This document shows positions 34,951 through 46,344 of a stretch of DNA of 64,000 bases, piece by piece. How positions within the stretch are numbered: the first letter of the stretch is position 1; every line of letters begins with the position of its first letter. A program made the translations under genes and the position numbers. The notes below the pieces were generated by a model that was not told where the DNA came from, did no database searches, and saw only the letters and a list, made by a program, of their open reading frames with translations. Origin of the DNA: Dryomyza anilis. Lineage: Eukaryota; Arthropoda; Insecta; Diptera; Dryomyzidae. The DNA lies in the NCBI GenBank assembly GCA_951804985.1, contig OX638134.1, forward strand, positions 80,641,679-80,705,678, written 5' to 3'.

Positions 34951-35829
34951 AAGGGTTTTTCAATTAGAGCGCTACAAAATAAAGCAAAAACGGTTTTGGA
35001 TGTCAATGAAATTCTTTATTCCTGTAAAAGTACGTTCGATGCCATTATGTATGGAACTCGATTTCTTTTGCATGGCCACCACGGGCACGCTTGCAGAAGT
35101 CCAGACGCTGAACCCAATTTTCGACGGTTTTCTGCTGCAATTTCACGTTCAATATTCGTACGAAGTTCATCAATCGTCGCTGGTTTGTTGGCATAGACCA
35201 TAGACTTGACGTAGCCCCACAGGAAATAGTCTAACGACGTCAAATCGCACGACCGAGGCGGCCAATCGACTGGACCATTTCGTGAGATAACACGTTCTCC
35301 AAACTTGGTTTCCAATAAATTGATTGTGGCATTCGCTGTGTGGCTTGTGGCCTGGTCCTGTTGGAACCACATGTTCTCCAAGTCCATACCATCCAATTGG
35401 GGCCAAAAATATTCGGTTATCATTGAACGGTAGAGATTCCCATGCACAGTAACGTGCCGGTCTTGATCATCACCGAAGTAGTACGGCCCAATGGGGCCGC
35501 CGGCCTTTAACCGCACCAAACCGTAATTTTTTTCGGGATGCAATGATGACTCATGGAGTACGTGTGGATTGCTGTCTGACCAATAACGCATATTTTGTTT
35601 ATTGACGAAGCCATTCAGCCAGAAATGAGCCTCATCGCTGAAGATGATTTTTCGATGAAAATCCGAAACATTTTCAAGTTGTTGCTCAGCCCAATTCACG
35701 AACATACGACGCTTCTGGTGGTCAAGCGGCTTCAGTTATTGCGTCAATTTGATCAATTTGATTTTGTAAGGATGTAGGCCAAGATCTTTTTGCAAAATTC
35801 TTTTGTAGCTTCCCTGTTGAAAAACCCTA
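34951..35829 (-). mobile_element. rosa-like DD41D mariner, 5'-deleted copy
   Basis: The ends AAGGGTTTTTCAATTAGAGC (34951) and its inverted partner AGCTTCCCTGTTGAAAAACC (to 35829) form terminal inverted repeats next to TA dinucleotides. The same ends define the MITEs at 4759, 38790 and 49588. The 5' leader and transposase start seen in those MITEs are missing here: the sequence jumps from the terminal repeat into the middle of the transposase. This copy is therefore itself an internal deletion. Confidence 0.85.
35016..35790 (-). pseudogene. DD41D (rosa-type) mariner transposase, 3' two thirds, decayed
   Basis: This encodes the catalytic domain of a Tc1/mariner transposase. The longest open part (35705-35016) is 229 residues. 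The first catalytic Asp is residue 24 (FSDEAHF), the second 117 (WFQQDQA) and the third 159 (LTSLDYFLWG); 41 residues separate the second and third, which places it in the DD41D group known from Ceratitis rosa (rosa). Further upstream, related sequence continues in frame with LQKDLGLHPYKIKL, then a small duplication and a TAA stop before MFVNWAEQ. The stretch HPEKNYGLVRLKAGG looks out of register over about ten residues, as if two compensating frameshifts had occurred. The DNA-binding domain is absent. It is non-functional as it stands, but could have supplied transposase when younger. Confidence 0.85.
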
Positions 35830-35844
35830 TATATATATATAACA

Positions 35845-36455
35845 CTTATTTTCCGTACACCTGTGCACGGATTTCCTTAAAATTTGGAATATATATCCTA
35901 CAGACCCAGAAGAAGGTCATTATATAGTTTTCATTGACCACGCCTACTTTTACGTCCATATTTATTTTTGGTGTATAATTCAGATTCATTGCAAAACCAC
36001 TGTATGTATTTTTCTGTCAATTTGAATTGCTATGCTATAAAGTCCATGGAGTATTCTAAACCATATACAAACTAGATTGGGCAAAGGGGAGTGGCATCTC
36101 CCATAGAACCCAAAAATTCAGTACGCTATATCTCAGCCCTAATGATATCGATTTCAACTAAACTTTAAAATTGGATGTTACTGATCTTACTTAATCTCAC
36201 CACACCAAAACTCATCATACATAAATTCACCACATCTAAACTCACCACACCTAAACTCACCACACTAAAACTCACCACACTAAATTCATCACACTAAAAC
36301 TCACAACACTAAAACTCACCACACTAAAATTCATCACACTAAAACTCACCACACTAAAACTCACCACACTAAAACTCACCACACTAAAACTCACCACAGT
36401 AAAACTTCTCCTGGAAAAACACTATGGGGAAGAATTCGTGCACGTGTCCAATATT
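35845..36455 (+). mobile_element. Helitron-like non-autonomous element B
   Basis: It probably begins near CCGTACACCTGTGCACGGA (35854). It contains a TTGGGCAAAGGGGAGTGGCAT segment related to the one at 43322, an internal 15-bp array (36190-36406), the shared flank ACTTCTCCTGGAAAAACACT with GGGGAAGAATTC, and an eroded 3' end, TTCGTGCACGTGTCCAATAT, in which CTAG is lost. It has no coding sequence. Confidence 0.55.
36190..36406 (+). repeat. 15-bp array ACTAAAACTCACCAC, copy in element B
   Basis: About fourteen units of CTCACCACACTAAAA, quite uniform in the second half. The same unit occurs at 43418-43715 and, inverted, at 59450-61050. Confidence 0.85.
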
Positions 36456-37105
36456 TTATTATTTTGTTTGTTTTTTTTTTATATATTACTTTCTGTAACT
36501 AATTTCCTTTTCAAATTATTACTTGCTATCACATTAACTCGCTCATTTCTATTATGAATTCGCCACAATTCTGCACAATGTCGTAATTGAATTCCATTGT
36601 CATCATTTTTTTGTTTTGTTTTCTTTGTGTCCGAATTGGTGAAACATTTATCAAGCGCAAATGCAATTTACACCACTATTCACCGACTTCAACATACAAC
36701 AAAACACATGACACACAGTCTTCGTCGTGCTGTCGTCAACATCTTCGTCTGTACGCTCGTTAACCAAACATCGTCCTGGAATTTAATATCGTTTCGCCGT
36801 GAATTTATTGCCCACTTGCATGGCAATTTATATTGACATGGTATTTCACATGCTCGCACATTCGTATATCTACAACAGAGTCCATGCCAAGTGCCGAGCA
36901 TTGTCAACGATAAGACTAAGGATAAGGACTTGGAGCAACCCTGCGGAAAATGAGGAATACCCAACGAACACAATTGTTCTGAATTATTTACAACATGAAA
37001 TTATATTTTTTAATACTTTCGAGAATCTATTGATACTAAAAAGTATAGAATCTTCTCCAATACCAAATGCATCAACTTTAGTGTTTACACTCTTCAACCA
37101 AAATT
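36456..37105. other. unassigned DNA
   Basis: GC-moderate around 36650-36960. The 94- and 79-codon overlapping frames show no domain. No gene is called. Confidence 0.4.
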
Positions 37106-38354
37106 GTATAATGCGCTGAAAATCGTGAACTCAACATTGTCAAATCTGCATTCTCGAATTCAACATCGTCCAACATAAGTTATACATCGTCCATCTTCTA
37201 ACACTTTTTTAAGTCAATTTCAAACTCTACATCTTTGAATTAACCATCTAAAACCTATCGTCATTGAATTTTACATTCCTAAAATTCAAATTCTGAACAT
37301 ACCTAGAACAGCATCCGCGAACTCTTCCTCACTGTACTCGACACATCGCAAATAACTACCTCTAACCTAAAATTTGAGGCTATACTTACACAATACCCAA
37401 CTTAACATTTTCAAATTCGTCATCGACCACCTGAAACTCGATATAAAACTTGCTCAAAAATAAATGTTTCTAACATTAATAGAGCATTTCAACATCATCG
37501 AATGTATCATCCTCGAACTTCCCGTACTTCACTTAAACTATCGTTAGATACTCGAATTCCAAAACCCTTTTTCAATATTCCCAGGTGAAAATCTCCTGTT
37601 TTACATCCCCTTACTCAATATTTATTGCAACATTTTCAAATTCTTCATCGTCCATCTCTAATCAAACGCCCTCAAATTTAAAATTCCCTCGAACTCTGAC
37701 GTAGTATTTTATAATTCTTCAAAGTCGATCTTAACATTCAAAGTCAACATCATTGCAGCTAGCATCGTCAATATTTCGACCATCCTTTAATTTCACATTC
37801 TCAAAACTCAAATATAAAATCTTGAACTCAACATACCTAAACTTAGAATCCTCGAACTCAGCATTCTCGAACTTAACATCATTTGAACGCGACACATCGA
37901 ATGTATCACCCTCGAACTTCACTTACTTCACTTAAACTATCTTTAGATTCTCGAATTCCAAAACCCTTTTTTAATATTCCCATCTTAAAGTCTCTTTTCT
38001 AACATCCCCTAACTCAATATTTATGCCAACATTTTCAAATTCTTCAGCATTCTCTAACTTAAGATCATTGAACTCGACGCTTCGAATTTACCATCCTCGA
38101 ACTTCACTTCTTAAACTATCTTTAAATATCCGAATTTCAAAACTCTTTTTTAATATTACCTTTTTAATATTTCTTAATATTATCCCAACGTTTTCAAATT
38201 CTTCATCATCCGTCACAAATACAACGTCCTCTAATTTAAAATTCTCTCGAACTCTAACATAGCATTTTAAAATTCCTCAAAGTTTGTCTTAATATTTCGA
38301 AGTCAACATCAAAGAACTCAGCATCGTCGATATTTTGAATATCCTTTAATTTCA
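37106..38354. repeat. CTCGAACTCAACATC-type repeats, direct copies
   Basis: Loose words TCGAACTTAACATC recur throughout. On top of this, longer segments repeat directly: CATCGAATGTATCA(C/T)CCTCGAAC at about 37500, 37895 and 38455, followed each time by CTTAAACTATC, AATTCCAAAACCC and AATATTCCCA. The segment AACGTCCTCTAATTTAAAAT (38233) also has inverted copies elsewhere. It is non-coding. Confidence 0.6.
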
Positions 38355-39945
38355 CATTCTCATAACTCAAATGCAAAATGCTCGATCTCAACATACCTAA
38401 ACTTAGAATCCTCGAATTCAGCATCCTCGAACTTAACATCATTGGACTCGACCATCGAATGTATCACACTCGAACTTCACTTACTATCTTTAGATAGTCG
38501 AACTCCAAAACCCTTTTTCCATATTCCCATCTTAAAATCTCTTTTCTAACATCCCCAAACTCAATATTTATGACAACATTTCAAATTCTTTAGCATTCTC
38601 TAACTTAAGATTATTGAACTCGACAATTCGAACTTATCATGCTGGAACTTCACTTACGTAAACTATCTATAAGTACTCGAATTTCAAAACTCTTTCTTAA
38701 TGTTCCCAGCTGAAAAATCTACTGTTTTACATCACCTTACTCAATAATTTTTCCAACATTTTCAAATTCTTTTTCGACCATCTCAAATAAAGGGTTTTTC
38801 AATAAGAGCGCTACAAAAGTTTTTTTCAAGGGTTTTAGGGTATTGTCTTCGAAATGTTAAGATAAACTCTGAGGAATTTTAAAATGCTAAGTTAGAGTTT
38901 GAGAGTTTTAAATTAGAGGACGTTGTAAAGGTTTTTTTTTAACAGGTACGCTACAAAAGTAGAGCGACAGGGACAGCAAACGACACCATATTTCTTGCCG
39001 CTCTTTTGACATTTCTCTTCAGTAAGGTTTGCCATTTCATGGTGGAAAGATATACGAGACAACAACGAGTCGAAATTATTAAAATTTACTACCGAAATTT
39101 GAATTTTTATATCTCTCTTCATTCTAGAACTCTTCATCATTCAATTATATACATCGAACATAACATCCTCGAACAATATATCCTCGAACATTACCTCTTT
39201 GAACTAAACATTTTATAAATCTCAATCTTTAATCAACCCAACAATATTCTGATCACTATTTCAACATCATCTAATTCATGACCTCTAAAATTATTAATTG
39301 TCCATCCTAACATCTCAAACTTAACATACACGAATTTAAAACCATATAATTCAATTTTGCTGGACTTCATATTATCTATATTTATATTATCAAACTTTAC
39401 ATCATAAAAATTTTAAAATACAATACCCGAATAGACTCAAACTGAACATCTTCTTATTCAAAATCGCCCTACTAAGTTGAGATTTCTAAACTCCACATCG
39501 TGAAATATAACCTTATTGAACTAACCAACTTCAAATATAAGACACTTTAAACTGCCATAATCAAACCTAATCACCTCGAATTATGGATCTTCTAGTTCAA
39601 CGATTTTGAACTAAACATCCCAAATTCAATATACTCGTATCTAACATTCACAAACAGTACCTCCCCACACTAAAGATCAATACATGTTTTTGTAAATTTT
39701 TAACTCAACATCTTCAAATCAACATTCACTAACTCAACTACATATGTCAAACTCGACACTTTCAAATTCTTCATCATTCATCTCATCATCTATATCAACG
39801 AACTCAGCACGTTAAATGCTCAAAATTCAAATTCTCGAACTCCATATTATCACATGTACACTGAACATCCCCTTTCAGCATTCTTTAATTTATCTTTTCT
39901 GATTTTAGCCTTCTATAATTTATCAATTTCTAATACAACCCTGCG
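38355..39945 (+). repeat. long inverted repeat, left arm
   Basis: It pairs with 41690-43010. Matching blocks include CTCAAATGCAAAATGCTCGA (38365) against GAGCATTTTGCATTTGAG (42983), CTCCACATCGTGAAATATA (39491) against the CACGATGTGGAGTTTAGAAA region (42150), and CATCATTCATCTCATCATCT (39772) against GATGATGAGATGAATGATGA (41853). The arm is interrupted by MITE-2. Confidence 0.75.
38790..39110 (+). mobile_element. MITE-2 of the DD41D mariner family, with captured host DNA
   Basis: It starts after TA at 38788-38789 with AAGGGTTTTTCAATAAGAGC (outer end). After about 95 bp that match local sequence in inverted orientation, an inner end follows (ACAGGTACGCTACAAAAG), then the shared leader (AGCGACAGGGACAGCAAACG) and a transposase start (TGGTGGAAAGATATACGAG...). 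The right terminal repeat is missing. Confidence 0.7.
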
Positions 39946-41689
39946 GGAAAAAGTTTCAATTGGTCCAAAAATACCTATTTGGTGAAAAGAGTACTTGTCA
40001 CTGGTCTAGATCAAAGGTATGCAGGATGGAGACAGTTCGTAATCTGCGACCTGTACCGGTACCGACTAAGGACAAGATCTTGAAGACAATGTTGCTAGTG
40101 TAGCGAAAATGCACATTCTCGAATAAAATACAAATATCATCTAACTCAACACTTTGCACCCAAAAACCCTAAACTTAATCTCCTGGAATTAAAGATCTTT
40201 AAAATCAAAAATCTTAATCTATGTACCTCCTGAAATTAAAGATTCTCGCGACCACGTATTCTTCAACTTTACTCTTCGAACAAAAGATCGATCTCAAAAT
40301 CAACAAAGGCAATAATAACACATTCCCAACTCAACAGCATCCTACAACAACCTCCAACATTATCCACTTAAACATATCTAAATCGTCCAATTCAAGTGCA
40401 TTTTTCTAGAACTGAACATTGTCGAATGCAATATTTTCAATATTCTCCAAAAGAAAACCCATCCAACTCAAGATTCTGAGATGCTACATTTCCAAAACTC
40501 ATCATCCTCAAATTCTCAGAGCCTGTGCTTCTTTTGGGCAGCAGTGGCATAGTAAAGAAGTATTGGTTCTTAAGAATAACGGTTGATCTATTTTATTCGA
40601 ATGTAGACAGCTAACATTCGAATAAAATAGATCAACCGTTATTCTTAAGAACCAATACTTCTTTACTATGCCACTGCTGCCCAAAAGAAGCACAAGCTCC
40701 ATAAATTTCTACAGTGTACTCAGCAGCAACATATGAAAACTTGTCATAACAAGCTGTTCAAAAGACCCTTCGCCATTTCCCACCCAATACCTCATGTAAT
40801 TCACGAGTCCACGAGCACGTCTCCGTCTAACTGACGGAGTGCTGTGGCTGTGACTGTGAATCCAACTGCAGTGGTATTAATAATCCTTATGTCATGTCGT
40901 TTATAGTCGTCATTGCCAACGCTGTCGTCATCGGCATCTTATTCCACGTCCTTGCAGTCAACGTCTAAGACATCTTTCATTTTTGAGTCACTATATGGTT
41001 GTTTTGGTTGTTAAGTGTACTTTAAGAACCTTCTTTTCTCTCTCTACTACTGCATCTTCGTCTAGTTGTACCATTTATTCCCGCCGTCTGCTTCTCTTCT
41101 TCATCAGCTTCTTGGTCTTCCATTCATCACAAAAGCACATAATTTCACCCAAATTGTCTAGAAAATAAGTAAATGACAGTTTTTGTTGTCATGTTGTTAT
41201 CATTATTATATTCGTCCTTCTTGTTGAAGTCCTTGTAGTGCTTGTCGTACCACTCGTTCTGTTGTACAACATATTATTGTTGTTGTACCTTTGTTCACTA
41301 TTGTGCCACTCTTCAGCAACAGCTGCTGCACTAAGATGTATTTTGAGCAGCTTCACTGAAAGCAGCTTCTCTGTGGAAATGTCTTTAAAAATTGTCTTAG
41401 AAAAATAACTACTATTCTAGGGTTTTACTAAAAGATGTACTAATAAAAATGATATTATATTTTTAGTAATTGAAGAATTAAACTACGTCGTTCTTAACAT
41501 CTACGAACTTAAAATTCTCCAAATCCAAAATCGCAATATTTAATATTCTCAAACCCACACTAAAGATCACTATTATAATTTTGTAACCTTCTACTTAATA
41601 ACGTCTCTTCTAATACTTTCGATCTACTACAACAAACACTTTTTTAATATTCCCATCTTTTCATTATATAGGTATTATTGGACCAATTG
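39946..41689. other. spacer inside the long inverted repeat
   Basis: It holds the 85-bp-arm hairpin at 40520-40698, repeats of TCTCGAATAAAAT type (40110-40480), and GC-moderate unique-looking DNA at 40700-41390 with TTGTTGTTGTAC near 41275. No gene is seen. Confidence 0.5.
40520..40698. repeat. near-perfect hairpin, 85-bp arms
   Basis: 40520-40604 and 40614-40698 are inverted copies with a single mismatch (GCCTGTGC against GCACAAGC near the outer end), separated by nine bases, AGACAGCTA. No match to other repeats in the window was noticed. Confidence 0.9.
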
Positions 41690-43010
41690 ACACTTTTACG
41701 GCATGGTTGTGTTAGAAATTGATAAATTATAGAATGCTAAATTCAGAAAAAATAAATTAAAGAATGTTGTAATGGTATGTTCAGTGTGCATGTGATAATA
41801 TGGAGTTCGAGAATTTGAATATTGAGGATTTAAAGTACTGAGTTCGTTGATATAGATGATGAGATGAATGATGAAGAATTTGAAAGTGTTGAGTTTGACA
41901 TAGTTGAGTTAGAGAATGTTGAAATGAAGATGTTGAGTTAAAAATTTACGAAAAAATTTATTGATCTTTAGTGTGAGGAGGTACAGTTTGTGAATGTTAG
42001 ATACGAGTATATTGAATTTGGGATGCTTAGTTCAAAATCTTTGAACTGGAAGATCTATAATTCGAGGTGATTAGGTTTGATTATGTGTAGTTTAAAGTGT
42101 CTTATATTTGAAGTTGGTTAGTTCTATAAGGTTATGTTTCACGATGTATTTCACGATGTGGAGTTTAGAAATCTCAACTTAGTAGGGCGATTTTGAAATA
42201 GAAGATGTTCAGTTTGAGTCTATTCGGGTATTGTATTTTAAAATTTTGATGATGTAAAGTTTGATAATATAAATATAGATAATATGAAGTCCAGCAAAGT
42301 TGAATTAAATGGTTTTAAATTCATGTATGTTATGTTTGAGATGGACAATGAATAATTTTAAATCGTTGAGTTTATGAGTTAGATGATGTAGAAATAAAGA
42401 TTTAGAATTCAGATTGTTGTTGAGTTGATTAAGGATTGAGATATATAAAATGTTTAGTTCAAGGAGGTAAAGTTTGAGGAAATAAAATTCGAGGATGTTA
42501 TGTTCAATGTATAGAGTTAAATGATGATGAGTTCGAGAATGCTGAGTTCGAGTATTCTAAGTTTAGGTATGTTGAGTTCGAAGAATTTGTATTTGAGTTT
42601 TGAGAATGTGAAATTAAAAGAAGGTCAAAGTATCGACGATGCTGAGTGCAATGATGTTGACTTTGAATGTTAAGATCGACTTAGAAGAATTATAAAATAC
42701 TATGTCAGAGTTCGAGGGAATTTTAAATTAGAGGACGTTTAATTTGAGATGGACGATAATTAATTTGAAAATGTTGGAAGAAATATTGAGTAAGGGGATG
42801 TAAAACCGGAGATTTTCAGCTGGGAATATGAAAAAAGAGTTTTGGAATTCGAGTATCTAAAAATAGTTTATGTGTAGTATGTGAAGTTCGAAGGTGATAC
42901 ATTCGATGTGTCGAGTCCAATGATGTTAAGTTCGAGGCTGCTGAATTCGAGGATTCTAAGTTTATGTATATTGAGACCGAGCATTTTGCATTTGAGTTAT
43001 GACCAACTTA
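41690..43010 (-). repeat. long inverted repeat, right arm
   Basis: This is the inverted partner of 38355-39945. It lacks the MITE, so it shows the state before that insertion. It reads as GAGTTCGAGAATGCTGAGTTC-type words on the plus strand. Confidence 0.75.
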
Positions 43011-43299
43011 ACAGAAAAGAACATCCAGCTATCTACAACAATACCTTACTGCAACCTCCAAATACCTCGTTCAACTCAACATCCAAAATAACTATTTCAT
43101 TTTTCTTAATACCATCTAATTTATCATTCCAGATCTTAATATTTAATAACTAAAGAATATAACATCGCTGTTTTTAACATCTTCCAACTTAACATCATTC
43201 AAATCCAAAATTCCAAAACTTAATATTCTCGTACAAAGTACACATTTTCAAACTAATCTCTATTAATTTAACATTCTCATTCTTATCCAGTACAAACTG

Positions 43300-44068
43300 A
43301 AGTTTGTCGAGATTGAATAAATGGGCATGGCACCTCCGATACAGCCTAAACTTTCCAAACGATATCAAGATATTTCCCACCTGGGTAACAACTACTCGAA
43401 ATTCTTTAAACTCACCAAAATTCACCACTTAAAAACTCACCACACTAAAATTCAATGCACCAAAATTCAACACACAAAAATTCACCACATTAAAACTCAC
43501 CACTCTAAAATTGACCACACTAAAATTCATCACACTAAAACTCACGACACTAAAACTCACCACACTAAAACTCACAACAATAAAATTCATAATACTAAAA
43601 TAAACCATACTAAAACTCACCACAAAAAATTCACCATACTAAAACACGCCACACCAAAACTCACCACACCAAAATTCACCACACCTATACTCACCACACC
43701 GAAACTCACCACACTAAAAGTTCTACTGGAAAAACTTTACGGGGAAGAATTCTGCCGGGAAGAGCGGGAGCGTTCTATAGGGAACAAATTTACGGGGAAG
43801 ATTTCTACTGGGCAGACTTCTACGGAGAAATATTCTACGGGGAATAATTCTACGGGGAAGCACAATCTGAGAAAGAATTGTATTTGAGAAAAGTTTTTTG
43901 GCGGAGAATTATTTTTGTTACTACATTTATAAAACGAATAAAAAAAAATTCCACAACGAAGCACGGTTCCTGATATAAATAATAAAAAAAATTTTATATT
44001 AAAAAAAATTGCTCCATATCCATGCATTGACAAAATCTTTACACGAGTCGTGTACTGGTCCAGCTAGT
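43300..44068 (+). mobile_element. Helitron-like non-autonomous element C
   Basis: It begins near AAATGGGCATGGCACCTCCG, carries the internal 15-bp array (43418-43715), then a second short repeat of TCTACGGGGAAGAATTCTAC type (43735-43865), a CTCCATATCC..CAAAATCTTT subterminal block, a hairpin ACACGA-G-TCGTGT (44041-44053), ten bases, and CTAG (44064-44067) before T. The hairpin differs from that of element A at the outermost pair (A-T here, G-C there), which preserves pairing. The 188-codon frame over the array is an artefact. Confidence 0.65.
43418..43715 (+). repeat. 15-bp array ACTAAAACTCACCAC, copy in element C
   Basis: About twenty units of CTCACCACACTAAAA with more variation than in element B, as in ATTCATCACACTAAAA and AAACCATACTAAAA. 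Confidence 0.85.
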
Positions 44069-45010
44069 TTAAGTATAAAAAAAATATATATAACAGAGTC
44101 AGAACTAGGTCCGGTTAACTATCTTTGTGGAACCAGTTCGTTTCCCCGTAGAGAACATCGCCGTACTTAACATTTTTCAGATCGGCGTACTCCAAATTCT
44201 TTAAATTTAATATACACATCTTAACCAGCTCAAAAATCAATAATAGAAACTCAGTATCCATAAATTCAACATCGTTAAACATAAAATTCTGTAATATGGA
44301 TCTACTCTTATTTGGGCAGTTCAAAAATACAATTTTTTTCCCAGAAAGCATCGCTCGATTGATCAAAACTTAGAGATCGCGATTTTGATTTTTTACATAA
44401 AAATGGTAGGTGAAAATTATAATTTTACAATCAATTACTAATTTAGAAGCACATATATCAAATCTAGCCCCAAAAATTGAAGTTAAAAGTGTGAACTTTA
44501 GGTTTGAAACGTACTTTTATCACAGTGTAGAGTCTTAAAACTATACAGATTTCAGTAAACTGTCTCTCCGTCATTTTAGAGAAGAAAATGATGTAAAAAA
44601 TTTACTTTTTTATACAAAAATCATATATTTACTTAAGTAGATTATAATCCATATAATTATCAATCATCAAATATAAACCCCTAAATAATAATTGACCCAG
44701 TATACTACAAAAATGTCAGCCTTTAAAAACTCACATAATCATTATCTCTACTTAGTGTAAAATGGTGAAAAATACACTTTTGATTAAATTCACATCAATC
44801 AACCGCAATTTTTCATTGTGGTTTGCAACCGCGTAACCACAACAATTGCAGACACAAAACAATGCAATTTTATTTCTTTTCTTTTTTATATCATTACAAA
44901 AAAGAAACTGACGGACCTTAATTAAAAGCTGCAATAACTAAAGACGGAATTTTCGCGGAATTCATTAATTTTACTTAAGATGTATTCGCACCGCCTTTAT
45001 TTACAAAAGC
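44069..45010. other. AT-rich intergenic DNA
   Basis: No recognisable gene, RNA or mobile element. The 83-codon minus-strand frame near 44115-44366 is not supported. Confidence 0.45.
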
Positions 45011-45013
45011 ACA

Positions 45014-45710
45014 AAAGCACTAGTATTAATAGTATTAATAGTATTAATAGTATTAATAGTATTAATAGTATTAATAGTATTAATAGTATTAATAGTATTA
45101 ATAGTATTAATAGTATTAATAGTATTAATAGTATTAATAGTATTAATAGTATTAATAGTATTAATAGTATTAATAGTATTAATAGTATTAATAGTATTAA
45201 TAGTATTAATAGTATTAATAGTATTAATAGTACTAATAGTATTAATAGTATTAATAGTATTAATAGTATTAATAGTATTAATAGTATTAATAGTATTAAT
45301 AGTATTAATAGTATTAATAGTATTAATAGTATTAATAGTATTAATAGTATTAATAGTATTAATAGTATTAATAGTATTAATAGTATTAATAGTATTAATA
45401 GTATTAATAGTATTAATAGTATTAATAGTATTAATAGTATTAATAGTATTAATAATATTAATAGTATTAATAGTATTAATAGTATTAATAGTATTAATAG
45501 TATTAATAGTATTAATAGTATTAATAGTATTAATAGTATTAATAGTATTAATAGTATTAATAGTATTAATAGTATTAATAGTATTAATAGTATTAATAGT
45601 ATTAATAGTATTAATAGTATTAATAGTATTAATAGTATTAATAGTATTAATAGTATTAATAGTATTAATAGTATTAATAGTATTTATAGTATTATTTTTA
45701 CTATCAACAG
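45014..45710. repeat. homogeneous 9-bp array (AGTATTAAT)n
   Basis: About 76 head-to-tail units of AGTATTAAT. Only two interior substitutions are evident (TACTAAT near 45232 and AATAATATT near 45449), then decay after 45680. Since nine is a multiple of three, both strands stay open as Ile-Asn-Ser and Ile-Asn-Thr repeats; this is not a protein. Confidence 0.95.
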
Positions 45711-46340
45711 TATTAATAGAATTAATATTAATAATACTATTTAAACTATAAAAATGATAGTATTTCAAGTGTATTCATTCGCGCAACTTCCTTGCTCCAT
45801 TCATTTTCTTGAAGTCCCTTCTTTACTCAAATTCCCAGTCACAGTCCCAGACACCACAAAAGAATTTCATTTTCTCAGAAATCTTTTTCCTGTTCCTCTT
45901 CGCAGGTTCCTGCCTGTTTTTGTCGCTTTATTCATTTCGTAACCATGCCGCGCCGTGAGGCGTTCGTCTCCATGGACGCGCATTTCATGAAAGGATTTTA
46001 TTTTTTTTAATTAAGTAGACTTTTCTACAAATGAGTTGTGGTCAGCATTGTTTGCCATTTGCAGTTGTTCGTCGTTGTCGTCGTAATTATCATCATCATC
46101 GCCGTTGTTTGTCTTCGTTCCGTTTGTTCTACTACTTAATGCAAAGGAAGACGACGGCCACTCAAATGTTTAAAAACGTGAAAAGGATCATAACGCAAAT
46201 GAGCCGCAAACTTTTGTTGTGAGTACTGATTAGAGTTATAGTTGATTGCGGTACTTGACGTTGCCTCTAGCGTCAGTTGGCATAAAACTTTGACGTATTT
46301 AAAATTTTACAATTAAAAATGTGCACTAAAATTTAAAATT
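45711..46340. other. unassigned DNA
   Basis: GC-moderate, with CGTCGTTGTCGTCGTAATTATC near 46070. No gene or repeat could be assigned. Confidence 0.4.
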
Positions 46341-46344
46341 TTGA

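Noticed and set aside
36597..36973. Overlapping 79- and 94-codon frames
   Set aside because: They overlap on opposite strands in ordinary unique DNA and show no domain.
43321..43887. 188-codon frame with HTKIHHTKTH repeats
   Set aside because: It overlies the 15-bp array and inner repeat of Helitron-like element C.
44980..45768. 254- and 255-codon Ile-Asn-Ser and Ile-Asn-Thr frames on both strands
   Set aside because: Product of the (AGTATTAAT)n array; both strands being open is the giveaway.
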